Source: Mucilaginibacter aquariorum
GTDB lineage: Bacteria > Bacteroidota > Bacteroidia > Sphingobacteriales > Sphingobacteriaceae
Direction: 5' to 3'
NCBI RefSeq assembly: GCF_024498135.1
Contig: NZ_JANHOH010000002.1
Location: 124,001 to 188,000 of the forward strand
Length of the DNA: 64,000 bases
The notes beneath the pieces are model-generated. The model did no database searches. It was not told the origin of the DNA and worked only from the letters and a program-made list of their open reading frames with translations. Both the position numbers and the translations under genes were made by a program. Below are positions 1 to 8,410 of this stretch, in pieces (the stretch's first letter is position 1; every line of letters starts with the position of its first letter).

Positions 1-2113
1 CGATGATCCATTTATAGTCATTGATGTTGAACATCTCCGTCCATTGAACATTTTTCTTTTTTAGACCATCTTTATAATTTTTCTCATTTTCCTCTTCAGC
101 CCTTTTCAAACACTCGCGCTTTATGCTATTAATTTCAAGCTCCCAGTCCTCTTTATACAAATACTGAATTTTTTCGAGCACAATTCGTTTCATATGCTTC
201 TCAATGGTTACCCCATATTTACGGCCCTCATCCTGCAATTGTTCATCGTGCATCTCTTTCCAAAGGACTAATTCAGCCGGCTCGTAGTCGGGGAAATGGG
301 AATTCACGATAGTTTGAAAAAATCGAAGCCATTTCGTGTCCGCCGTTGAACCTAACAGTGAAAGTTGGTTTTTTTCCTCTTCTTTAGGAATGATCTTGAT
401 ATAATCCAGTAATGCTTTTAAATATTTTTCTATTTCGGTAAAACGATCCTTTGAAGACGTATTATAATTAACTAAACCTTTTTCTGTTACAAATGAATTA
501 AGGCTTCCGAGTAAGGCGATATATGCAAATGAACCTCGATTTGAAAGAATAAAATAATTTGGACGTTCGAATATCTCCGAATATTTTTCCTCAACAAAAT
601 CATAACACAAAGTAATAAACTGGACAATTTTGGTTTTTGACCGAATCATTTCATCGTTATGATTGTGATTGTTTACATTGTAAATAGAAGCAATTGTGGT
701 GCCTTCAGTGTACTTGTTTCCTTTCGCCGAAGGAAGAAGGCCCGAAGACGTTAAAGCGTTGTAAAACGGCTTAAAAGTTAATAAATAAGAATCTTCACCA
801 ACTGAGATTTTATTAAATAAGGAGCCACTTTGTGAGTTTGTAAGCCCTTTAATTATAGATGACCGCAAAGCTTTTAGTCTTGAATCGGCGCGATCTGAAT
901 CCCAAAACAAATCTTCTTCTAAATCTAACCGTAAACTTGGGCTAACAGCTTTTTGATTTTGGTTGATGTCCATGAAAATCTCCAACTGCTCAATAGTTGA
1001 AAGGTCATTAAACGCAACTACAGGTATCGTATTAGAATCCTTATAATCGGAATCAGCATAGCCATAAAGTCTATGCTGACCATCAATAACATACGCTATG
1101 CCGTAGGCATTAGGGATTTTTAATGTCCCGAACCTTGAAATTGAGCTAATTGTTCTCGATGAGGGCTCAAAGCTAATAGCATGTTTCTTAGGACTAAAGT
1201 TTAAAATTATTGCGTTGGGAAAGTAACCGCCACCATTAATATATTTAGTTATAACCGGTAATCTGCTTGGCACCAATAACCTTTGGTAAGTAGGGAATTC
1301 TGCTTCATTCGCCTTTGTGCGATGTAAAACGTAACCCATTTTTAACAGTAACCCAGGTTCTATTGAAAACATATAATATTTTCTACCACCCATCTCACCC
1401 TCAACAGCGGGAATTTCGATCTTCTCCAGGTTTATGATTTCATTTTTAAATAATAATCCCAAAAACTGATAACGAGAAGCACCTTTGTAATTCTTAATCA
1501 GACTGTTGATATAATCATACGTATTATCATTGTAATAAAAAGATCCTGTTTTCGATAGTCTTGCGAAATCTGCATCTTCAATATCGAGTCTTAAATTTCG
1601 TGTTGCAAATATGTATTTGACTTTCAATCCTTTGCCAAATGCTTGTTCAATAACTTTTCTAAAACCATCTAACCTCAATCCCAGGGATTCAAAAATATCT
1701 TTATAAGATGGTGCCTTTTTAAGCTTTTCACTTGATTTACATTCAACTAAGAAAACTGTTTCCTTATCGATCGCAATTATATCAATCTGTTTTTTATCAC
1801 TAACATCACTGCTGAATGGCAAACAAAATGTCTCATCGTAATTTAGATTTCTGTAACCTAATTCATAAAACTGACACCAAATATCATCTTCAAATTGTCT
1901 GGAGTGTGTTTTATCTTTCTTAATTACTGTTTTAGTTGCCAATGTCTTTTCCACTTCCCAGCCTTTGGTAATGAAATCATCAACCAAAGAATGATCTACA
2001 CTCATTGACTGGTGCTTTTTTTTCTTGGACTTGTAGATTTTCCCAAGAGCTGATAAATCTGTGGAAAGTTTTCCCTTTAAAAGATCTATTTCAATTTGCG
2101 GTATGAAGCCCAT
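1..2113 (-). CDS. PD-(D/E)XK nuclease fused to DGQHR domain, partial
   Basis: Open on the minus strand from an ATG at 2113 to the window edge, at least 704 residues, so the C-terminus is missing. Residues about 70-160 look like a PD-(D/E)XK endonuclease fold: an acidic helix (E75, D76, D77), D111 in a hydrophobic strand (QIDIIAID), then the E124-C-K126 strand (LVECKSS). Residue 344 begins the diagnostic IDGQHRLYGY motif of the DGQHR family, to which the phosphorothioation regulator DndB and the 7-deazaguanine system protein DpdB are related. The start codon overlaps the stop of the adenine methyltransferase gene by one base (TAATG), so it is the last visible gene of a tightly coupled operon. 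A DNA-binding or DNA-modification-sensing nuclease in phage defence is an inference. Nuclease and DGQHR motifs are seen directly; activity is untested. Confidence 0.85.
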   Translation of the reverse strand, partial: MGFIPQIEIDLLKGKLSTDLSALGKIYKSKKKKHQSMSVDHSLVDDFITKGWEVEKTLATKTVIKKDKTHSRQFEDDIWCQFYELGYRNLNYDETFCLPFSSDVSDKKQIDIIAIDKETVFLVECKSSEKLKKAPSYKDIFESLGLRLDGFRKVIEQAFGKGLKVKYIFATRNLRLDIEDADFARLSKTGSFYYNDNTYDYINSLIKNYKGASRYQFLGLLFKNEIINLEKIEIPAVEGEMGGRKYYMFSIEPGLLLKMGYVLHRTKANEAEFPTYQRLLVPSRLPVITKYINGGGYFPNAIILNFSPKKHAISFEPSSRTISSISRFGTLKIPNAYGIAYVIDGQHRLYGYADSDYKDSNTIPVVAFNDLSTIEQLEIFMDINQNQKAVSPSLRLDLEEDLFWDSDRADSRLKALRSSIIKGLTNSQSGSLFNKISVGEDSYLLTFKPFYNALTSSGLLPSAKGNKYTEGTTIASIYNVNNHNHNDEMIRSKTKIVQFITLCYDFVEEKYSEIFERPNYFILSNRGSFAYIALLGSLNSFVTEKGLVNYNTSSKDRFTEIEKYLKALLDYIKIIPKEEEKNQLSLLGSTADTKWLRFFQTIVNSHFPDYEPAELVLWKEMHDEQLQDEGRKYGVTIEKHMKRIVLEKIQYLYKEDWELEINSIKRECLKRAEEENEKNYKDGLKKKNVQWTEMFNINDYKWII

Positions 2114-2934
2114 TAAACAATATTTGTAATTACCAGTTCAGCATATTTTCCTCTTTTAGCATTTCTGCCACCGATCAGACTAGCCCTGTCCAAGCGTAAG
2201 ATTTGATCATTCTCTTTTTTAAAAATTTCCTCTATTTGATGATGCGCGGCATTTGTCAGAATATAATACGCCCCCAGGTCTTTAATCTGATCGATATAAT
2301 TTGATAGGGCGTATTGCGAATCCAAGTCGAACAAATTTTTATTATACTTTATAAACCCGTTATTGTTATGGGTAACCGTATAGGGGGGGTCAAGAAACAC
2401 AAGGTCATTCGCCTTGATATTATCAATACTTTTTTTGAAATCCACATTTGAAAGTTCAGCGTTTGCCAATGCCTGGCTTGCACTTCTCAAAACATCGGGT
2501 TCATAAAAATTTTTACTTCGATACCCAAATGGCACATTATAAACCCCTCTAAGATTTACCCTATAAATACCATTAAATGATGTTTGATTAAGGTATATAA
2601 ATTGTGCTGCTTTTTTTGCATCGTTATCGAATTGTTGGTGCCTTATGCTGTAATAAAACGCTTCTGTATTTTCAAATTTTGATATTTCCTTAATTACTTC
2701 TTCGACATTGTTTTTTACAGTGATATATGTTTCAATAAGATCGTTGTTCAAATCTGATAGAAAAGATTTTTCAGGGTGAAGGTGAAAAAATATTGAGGCT
2801 CCTCCTAAGAAAGGCTCATGGTAATTGTTAAATCCTTCTTTGGGCAAGTATTGATATAAATGTTTAATCAGCCAGGATTTACCGCCGGCCCATCTCAAAA
2901 ATGGTTTAACAGGAGGGTTTACATTAATTTTCAT
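2113..2934 (-). CDS. D12-class DNA N6-adenine methyltransferase (Dam-like)
   Basis: Transfers a methyl group from SAM to adenine N6 in DNA. The motifs of the alpha-group D12/Dam family are all present in order: FLRWAGGK near the N-terminus (SAM-binding motif X), EPFLGGAS (motif I), SDLNNDLI, and the catalytic DPPY (as VFLDPPYTVT) in the C-terminal half. Size (273 aa) is normal for the family. I chose the ATG at 2934 over an upstream one at 2955: it overlaps the preceding stop as ATGA and puts FLRWAGGK 11 residues in, as in relatives. It sits between an unknown protein and a nuclease-DGQHR fusion, so it probably marks self DNA for this locus instead of acting as a housekeeping Dam; that role is inferred. 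Target site (GATC or other) cannot be read from the sequence. Confidence 0.93.
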   Translation of the reverse strand: MKINVNPPVKPFLRWAGGKSWLIKHLYQYLPKEGFNNYHEPFLGGASIFFHLHPEKSFLSDLNNDLIETYITVKNNVEEVIKEISKFENTEAFYYSIRHQQFDNDAKKAAQFIYLNQTSFNGIYRVNLRGVYNVPFGYRSKNFYEPDVLRSASQALANAELSNVDFKKSIDNIKANDLVFLDPPYTVTHNNNGFIKYNKNLFDLDSQYALSNYIDQIKDLGAYYILTNAAHHQIEEIFKKENDQILRLDRASLIGGRNAKRGKYAELVITNIV

Positions 2935-4238
2935 ATGCCAAGTCCCCAAAAGCAAATTCTTTGAAACTGTTTTAAATTATGCAAATCTGGATAACAGAAT
3001 AAATTGGTTTCATAAATCGTTGAGATACCGGCTTTGCTTGCGTTTAAGCCTATAATGGCCTCCTGTATGTCCGCATACAAGTCTGGCGAATCAATTGAAG
3101 TAGGCGTACTATCGATAACACCTATTTTATAGGCAATATCTTCCCACCAAAATTTTAAGTTATTTAAATTCACACCGCTATCATTTAATGTTTGATTTGC
3201 GAAGCCAGTTGAGAATCTTAATAATAATAACGCTCTACAAATCATTGGGATAGGATCTGTCAAATTTATTCTATTGTTACGTAAATCTCTATTGGCTTCC
3301 TGGATGACTATATGATTGTCAGGTGAGGTTTTCCGTAAAATAAAGTCGAACAGATTTTGTTTTACAGGTTCACCAATTGTGTTAAACGTAGTTGTGATGT
3401 ATGGTTCAAAACCTTTATCTGTAACAGGCTTTCCTGTTGTCCGTACAAATAAATGCTCCAAGGCAATCCTGGAAAGATGCATATCCAAATCTGGAAAACG
3501 ATTGGATGCGGCAGGTTCTAGAGATTCCCAGATTTTAATAATCTTATCCAATAACGAGGTAATACCGACCTGGTTAATATCGAAGTGAGGCTTATAAGAA
3601 TTCTCATTCCTTAGAAGTTGATCCTCCTTTAAGCGCAGATCAATGCTCCAATTCAAGAACCATTCCTTAACCAGGGAGGTAGAATAGGCGCTCGTTGTTG
3701 ATCCTCCTGTCGCTATTATCCAATCTTTTAAATTGAAATTATTTAACTGAATCGTTTTAAATATAGTATCCTTCTTTTTACCGCTATCAGCCCAATATTT
3801 AATGAGTTCGGAAGCGATTAGATGTGTGGGGCCATTGAAAGTATGGGCTTTATCATTTTTGTCATAATAAACATGTTTCTTATCAAAGATGCCGATCCCC
3901 TCTGATGCCATGATTCCCATGATCGACCTCAATTCAGCATAGTATACAAAATGTATACAACTGGAAATATCGCCGTTAACCAATGCCTCTATACCACGTG
4001 AAAAAAAATTCCACCCATCAAAAGTATGGCACATGGTAGAGACACCTATATATTCAGCGAGATCAGGATGTTTAATGTTATTGGGGTTGGTATTAATATC
4101 AGCCAAATGCGTATTAAAACCAATGTATCTATTGGCTGGGTTAATTAAAATATTTTTTGCAAATTGCTGTAAATCACTGGTATTTAACGCCTTTAGCACA
4201 ATGCTATTGGATGCGTTTGCAATGGCATTAGCTGGCAT
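2931..4238 (-). CDS. unknown protein in DGQHR/methyltransferase operon
   Basis: A 435-residue protein that I do not recognise. It overlaps the upstream DGQHR gene by 11 bases and the downstream methyltransferase by 4 (ATGA), so all are likely translated together. No signal peptide or membrane segment; it looks like a soluble helical protein. A segment around residues 90-150 (HFVYYAELRSIMGIMASEG followed by a conserved-looking THLIASELIKYW) resembles the helical layout of HEPN- or YaaC-like proteins, but I see no clear Rx4-6H motif, so this is only a suggestion. Its position between a DGQHR protein and a DNA methyltransferase suggests a specificity, scaffold or effector subunit of the same system. 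Confidence 0.8.
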   Translation of the reverse strand: MPANAIANASNSIVLKALNTSDLQQFAKNILINPANRYIGFNTHLADINTNPNNIKHPDLAEYIGVSTMCHTFDGWNFFSRGIEALVNGDISSCIHFVYYAELRSIMGIMASEGIGIFDKKHVYYDKNDKAHTFNGPTHLIASELIKYWADSGKKKDTIFKTIQLNNFNLKDWIIATGGSTTSAYSTSLVKEWFLNWSIDLRLKEDQLLRNENSYKPHFDINQVGITSLLDKIIKIWESLEPAASNRFPDLDMHLSRIALEHLFVRTTGKPVTDKGFEPYITTTFNTIGEPVKQNLFDFILRKTSPDNHIVIQEANRDLRNNRINLTDPIPMICRALLLLRFSTGFANQTLNDSGVNLNNLKFWWEDIAYKIGVIDSTPTSIDSPDLYADIQEAIIGLNASKAGISTIYETNLFCYPDLHNLKQFQRICFWGLGI

Positions 4239-5790
4239 AACCTAAATTATTAATGATATCATCAGCAACTTCATTAATGGTTTTATCCCCCGCGTTCGAA
4301 AGCTGCACCAACAATTGTGTTCTTAGTTCTTTATACCCGCTACTGCCTTTAAAAAGCATTTGTTTTCGTCTCTGTTCAGCAGATAACCCTGGTTCAGATG
4401 ATACTCTCCAATCAAATTTAATTAGTTCATTACAAACCTTTTCAATAAATTCTGCCAGTTTAGATTTTCTAAAGTCCGCAATAATTGATTTTACATCAGC
4501 AGGATCAATTCTTTCTTCTTTTATTTGTTCGTTGTCAATTTCCCATTTTATATTTCTTATTTCAAGGGAAACGGAATGTTTAAAAACCATATCATTCATA
4601 ATGTGTAGAAACCCTCTAACACCTTGATCTGAACTTAATAGACTGAATTTACTGAAAAAAGCAGGGTCGGTATACTTTTCTTCCTTAGCTGTGTAGGTCG
4701 TTCCTCTTAAACTAGCGGCCCAACTTTCTTGGGCTTTTGATACTGCCGTATACATTTCCTCCCATACATAAATTATAAAGGATGCCTGTTGTGTCCTATT
4801 CCAATTTAAAGGTGAATTATAATCGTCCGCCAATTTGGCACCAAACAGGCCGCCTAATCCTTTATTACTTGTCGTTTTAATGAAAGTGGCTATTAGATTT
4901 CTGATAAAGGCCGCTTGGGTTATATTCGGAACGTTTTTCCCTTCGCCTATAGATTTGGCAGTATCACCAAGCATATTGATTTTATCCTTCCATGGACTAT
5001 CCGTGTAGGACCATAATACTTCTACAATTTCCTGGGCTCTAATTTCCTTGTATACAAAAGCAGTCTCTGGTGCTCTTTCAAGCCACTCTTGTATCCTCAA
5101 CAAGGGATAAAGGTCATAGGCTAAACTTCTGTTTATTTTTTTAGGTTTAACATTGATCGTGTAAAATAAATAAGCCTGCCACGTTATATCTAAATTATAA
5201 AATGCAACAACGGGGAATTCAAACTCATCAGAAATTTTATCGTCAGCATCAAAAGCCCAAAGTCTGTGTTGACCGTCAATAATCTCTATTGGGGGAACAT
5301 CGGGATTCCAGTCGGGATTGTTTACGGTGTTTGGCAGTTGTAAGTTGACAAAGCCGCCTACTTCTGATAAGCGGATAACATCAAGATCTTTCAAAGAGTG
5401 TTTCCCACGGCTTTCACCTTGTTTTAAGATATTTGCTACAATAGCAGTGGGCAGCCAACCGGGCATTTTGAGATCCCCTAAATTTTGAATGGCCTTGTCA
5501 TTTTTCGCATAATCAGATAATGGATATCCGACTTTTACGTATTTATTGATTTCAAGAGATCTCTCAGGATCGTGTTTTCTCTGAACTCCAATCTCAACAT
5601 CTCTGTTTTCGTCGGCTTTCCTGTGATAAACTTTAGATAGCTTTTTTAACAATCCTGCTTTAATAGTAAACATCAAAAAATATGGCTCCGGTTTTCTCCT
5701 GTTATCATTAGAATCATCAAAGTTTACATCGTCCCATTCGGGAAGCCATTGGTTAACTTTAAGTGCCGGAATTGTTAAGCTATCAGCCAT
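4228..5790 (-). CDS. DGQHR domain protein (DndB/DpdB-like superfamily)
   Basis: First gene of the operon, 520 aa. The motif IEIIDGQHRLWAFDA has DGQHR at residues 172-176, followed by the family's usual PVVAFYNLD and a later SPWKDKINMLG segment seen in DndB-like proteins. DndB binds DNA and represses the dnd phosphorothioation operon; DpdB is the DGQHR member of the 7-deazaguanine insertion system. No dndA/C/D/E or dpd partner genes are visible here, so this is a different context. Unlike the second DGQHR protein of the operon (ending beyond base 1), it has no nuclease-like N-terminal domain. Role inferred: DNA sensing or regulation in a defence locus. The start ATG at 5790 follows a 227-bp gap shared with the divergent HNH gene, which must hold both promoters. 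Confidence 0.88.
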   Translation of the reverse strand: MADSLTIPALKVNQWLPEWDDVNFDDSNDNRRKPEPYFLMFTIKAGLLKKLSKVYHRKADENRDVEIGVQRKHDPERSLEINKYVKVGYPLSDYAKNDKAIQNLGDLKMPGWLPTAIVANILKQGESRGKHSLKDLDVIRLSEVGGFVNLQLPNTVNNPDWNPDVPPIEIIDGQHRLWAFDADDKISDEFEFPVVAFYNLDITWQAYLFYTINVKPKKINRSLAYDLYPLLRIQEWLERAPETAFVYKEIRAQEIVEVLWSYTDSPWKDKINMLGDTAKSIGEGKNVPNITQAAFIRNLIATFIKTTSNKGLGGLFGAKLADDYNSPLNWNRTQQASFIIYVWEEMYTAVSKAQESWAASLRGTTYTAKEEKYTDPAFFSKFSLLSSDQGVRGFLHIMNDMVFKHSVSLEIRNIKWEIDNEQIKEERIDPADVKSIIADFRKSKLAEFIEKVCNELIKFDWRVSSEPGLSAEQRRKQMLFKGSSGYKELRTQLLVQLSNAGDKTINEVADDIINNLGYAS

Positions 5791-6017
5791 GTTTAGGGTT
5801 TATAAAAGCAAATTAAATCATTTGTATCAATAACCTGCAATATATTTTAGGTATGTACGCAAATAGCTAGCGTGAAGCAATAGTTATTAAGAAGAATTTC
5901 TAGTGAATTTAGAACTGTTTAAAGCGTTTAAATCCTTCGCCATTCCTACCCCTTAAGGAGATTAATCAATAACGAATTGGTGACAAACAATTCAGGATAT
6001 AATAATAAATTTGGTTT

Positions 6018-6668
6018 ATGGAATGGGTAGATGCAATAATTAAAGCGCTAACTGATTTAGACGGATATGCTTCAGAGCCCGAAATATTAAAAAAAATCGC
6101 TGAAAGGCAGTACAGAGATTACGGACGTAGCCAAACCCCTCAAAGAAGCCTTAATTACTACCTAAATCAAAAACTTAAGGATCGGGTTAGAAAAATTGAT
6201 AATAATTGGGTGTTACTCAAAAACCCATCAGTGTATGTTGTTAATGACGCCCAAAAAAAAGCGGATACAATAAAAGGTATTATTGAACTTGATAAACGAT
6301 TTGCTAATCAAATACCGGAAATTCGGCAACGTATTTCATCGTATATAGAAAGGGGAGCAATCGCAGACAAGGTAAAATCGCTTGCAGATTTCAAATGCCT
6401 TATTTGCATTGCCCAAAATCTGAATCCCTATTCCTTCGTAAAAAACAATGGTGATCCCTATGTCGAAGCGCACCATGTCGAACACGTGTCTACACTCAAA
6501 ACAGGTGTTCTTAGTATTAATAATATTATTACGGTATGCCCTAATCACCACAGACAACTTCATTTCGGACGGTCAGTTTTGTTTGCTCAAACAGATTCCC
6601 ACTTTACGTTCGAAATTGATGGAGTGAAGATGAACGTACAAAAAATCATTATTTATGATAATGAATGA
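6018..6668 (+). CDS. HARE-HTH / HNH endonuclease
   Basis: 216 aa. Residues 1-70 look like a HARE-HTH winged helix (WVDAIIKALTDLDGYASEPEI and a following RSLNYYLNQ helix), a domain known from restriction enzymes and chromatin proteins. The C-terminal part is an HNH nuclease: C127 and C130, then AHHVEH (H152/H153), N168/N169 and C174-x2-H177 in CPNHHRQLH, giving both the zinc site and the metal-dependent nuclease site. It is transcribed away from the DGQHR/methyltransferase operon. This arrangement fits the restriction component of a restriction-modification-like locus, with the adenine methyltransferase protecting the host DNA; that pairing is inferred from position. Confidence 0.88.
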   Translation: MEWVDAIIKALTDLDGYASEPEILKKIAERQYRDYGRSQTPQRSLNYYLNQKLKDRVRKIDNNWVLLKNPSVYVVNDAQKKADTIKGIIELDKRFANQIPEIRQRISSYIERGAIADKVKSLADFKCLICIAQNLNPYSFVKNNGDPYVEAHHVEHVSTLKTGVLSINNIITVCPNHHRQLHFGRSVLFAQTDSHFTFEIDGVKMNVQKIIIYDNE

Positions 6669-6670
6669 TC

Positions 6671-7072
6671 TTATTGCTGCCGAGATGGTTCATCCATTGT
6701 AATTATCACATCCTTTCTGTTTAATATAACATGATTAACATATACAGTATCGTTATTTTGGAATTGGGTATACGCAATTTTGTAATATTTATACTGAAGT
6801 AGATTGATTCCATTTTTTAACAAAATCCTTTTGATTAAGTCTAACTGAATAGAATCCGGTTTTTGTAGTACCAAAACCCGGACAGGCTTGTAATCTTTAA
6901 CTGAAGAAAGATTGGTTTTAACATAGCTATTTATTTTACGGTCTAATGGATTTCCCTTTAACGCGAAGATTGAAATAGTGCCAATAAACATAGTCAATAC
7001 CAGGGTAATCAATTTAATTGACTTGATGTCATACTTCGTTTTGATACCATCATACCAATTTGTTAAGCCCAT
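6671..7072 (-). CDS. small single-TM protein of HAD/membrane operon
   Basis: 133 aa, unrecognised. A short cytoplasmic N-terminus (about 18 residues), one hydrophobic segment at about 20-39 (IKLITLVLTMFIGTISIFAL), then a probable non-cytoplasmic domain of about 90 residues. It is the third gene of a run in which each gene overlaps the next: it starts 10 bases inside the end of the upstream membrane-protein gene. It ends 2 bases after the convergent HNH gene. Function unknown; the tight coupling says it works with the HAD protein and the multi-TM protein. Confidence 0.72.
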   Translation of the reverse strand: MGLTNWYDGIKTKYDIKSIKLITLVLTMFIGTISIFALKGNPLDRKINSYVKTNLSSVKDYKPVRVLVLQKPDSIQLDLIKRILLKNGINLLQYKYYKIAYTQFQNNDTVYVNHVILNRKDVIITMDEPSRQQ

Positions 7073-7554
7073 ATCAAAAGGATAAAATACAATGCTACGA
7101 ATACGCCAATAAGTGGATAATAAAAAAAGTAATATTTCCAGTCGGAACGAAATTTTTGCCCCATAATGTTAACTGGACTGTATTTTCCGATTGTTGTACT
7201 TAATCCAATATCTTCAAAAGTAGTAGTGAACTTATTTTCAATCCTCATGGCGTGCGTTACAGAACCTATTAAAAGCTTGTGATACCAATATTTATCCATA
7301 AAGTAAAAAGCACACATTATGACAATTCCAATAAACGCCCCAATAGCAGAAGAGGGGATAAGGTAATCATGGAACGGAATGGTGATTTTCTCTTTTAATA
7401 AATACCCAATTCCTGCCAGTATCGCGGTAAACAAGGTGAGAGCGTAATTTCTAATTTGTAATTCTATATTATTAAAATGCTGCTGAACATCAATTGTTTT
7501 TTCCCAAACTCTTAATGTTGCATCGTCAGGTGTGGCGTTAGCTGAATTTGACAT
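7063..7554 (-). CDS. multi-TM membrane protein of HAD operon
   Basis: 163 aa. An amphipathic N-terminal helix (LRVWEKTIDVQQHFNNIELQ) leads into hydrophobic segments at about 38-54, 66-88 and 140-162. The layout (short helix, then a helical hairpin, then a further TM) is reminiscent of SLATT-like and other small membrane effectors found beside nucleotide-signalling or phosphatase genes in defence loci, but I cannot assign a family. It overlaps the HAD gene by 17 bases and the downstream single-TM gene by 10, so the three are one operon. A membrane-disrupting effector is a guess based on size and context. Confidence 0.75.
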   Translation of the reverse strand: MSNSANATPDDATLRVWEKTIDVQQHFNNIELQIRNYALTLFTAILAGIGYLLKEKITIPFHDYLIPSSAIGAFIGIVIMCAFYFMDKYWYHKLLIGSVTHAMRIENKFTTTFEDIGLSTTIGKYSPVNIMGQKFRSDWKYYFFYYPLIGVFVALYFILLIWA

Positions 7555-8410
7555 AATTAAATATTTTTAATAAATCACTGAATCGCTGGATTGTATAATC
7601 TGGTTGCTTTATATCCTTGGGTTGACTTTTGAAATCCATTTCTCTCTTTACATCCTCGTCTGTCCAATGTGTTACATTACGTAATAAATCATATTGAGCA
7701 TTATCTATCACATGGCCATAACTTGCATAAACACTTGTTATTCCCGCTTTTTGTGCCATATAGATATCTCTGTCTAATTTGTCGCCTACGTAAATGCTAT
7801 TCTGCTTTTTAGCTTTAAAATCTGCAATAATTTGATCCAATATCTCCGGATTTGGTTTTCGGGTTTCGTTGGGCAAGACCTTAAATTCGGTTATTTTTGG
7901 CTCCCAAAAATCTTCTTGGTAATGCCTATAAACAGATAACGGTAATTCAGATCCTCGTGGTGAATATACCGCATCAATAATTCCATCCAAATTTAGATGC
8001 TTAAATCTGTACTTCGTAAAAAACACATATGATTCTGTAAAAGCAACAATTTTAACACCCTTACTTTTGATCTCTTTGAGTGTCTCTACAACAAGGTCAT
8101 ATAATCTTAAATTATTTTTCTTGTTTGAGTAATACTCATGGAGGATACTTTTAACTTCTCCCTTGTCAGTATCAAATAGAGGATAAAATCGGGGTTCAAT
8201 GATTGGAAGCTCCTTATATGCAAATGACATTTCTGTAGTTCCATATTTTTGGTGCAATTCTTTGAAGCCAATAATAAGCTGTTGTTGGTCAATACCTGTT
8301 TCGTCAGCAATCCTATTTAAATAAGGCTCAAAAGAATTATGCCACATTGCTAACCAATCCCAAAGGGTATCATCCAAATCTGTGATTATAAAATTAATAT
8401 CCTTCATCAT
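7538..8410 (-). CDS. HAD-superfamily hydrolase, defence-island type
   Basis: 290 aa with all four HAD motifs: D11-L-D13 (TDLDDTLWDW, nucleophile and general acid), motif II T125 (VAFTES), motif III K185 (RKPNPEI) and motif IV G209-D210 with D213/D215 (VGDKLDRD). The cap is an inserted helical domain after motif I. The motifs predict a functional Mg2+-dependent phosphatase of the phosphoglycolate phosphatase/5'-nucleotidase type; substrate unknown. It heads an overlapping three-gene operon with two membrane proteins and lies beside a DNA-modification locus. A HAD enzyme that controls or feeds a membrane effector is plausible but inferred. Start is MM at 8410; the second Met, at 8407, is equally possible. 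Confidence 0.88.
   Translation of the reverse strand: MMKDINFIITDLDDTLWDWLAMWHNSFEPYLNRIADETGIDQQQLIIGFKELHQKYGTTEMSFAYKELPIIEPRFYPLFDTDKGEVKSILHEYYSNKKNNLRLYDLVVETLKEIKSKGVKIVAFTESYVFFTKYRFKHLNLDGIIDAVYSPRGSELPLSVYRHYQEDFWEPKITEFKVLPNETRKPNPEILDQIIADFKAKKQNSIYVGDKLDRDIYMAQKAGITSVYASYGHVIDNAQYDLLRNVTHWTDEDVKREMDFKSQPKDIKQPDYTIQRFSDLLKIFNYVKFS

Noticed and set aside
4228..5790. Annotation as DndB of a phosphorothioation system
   Set aside because: The DGQHR motif is shared, but no dndA/C/D/E genes are present and the neighbour is an adenine methyltransferase.
6006..6013. TAAATTTG as promoter of the HNH gene
   Set aside because: The nearest TTG (5977-5979) is 26 bases away, too far, and the ATG follows after only 4 bases. 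Kept only as a remark.
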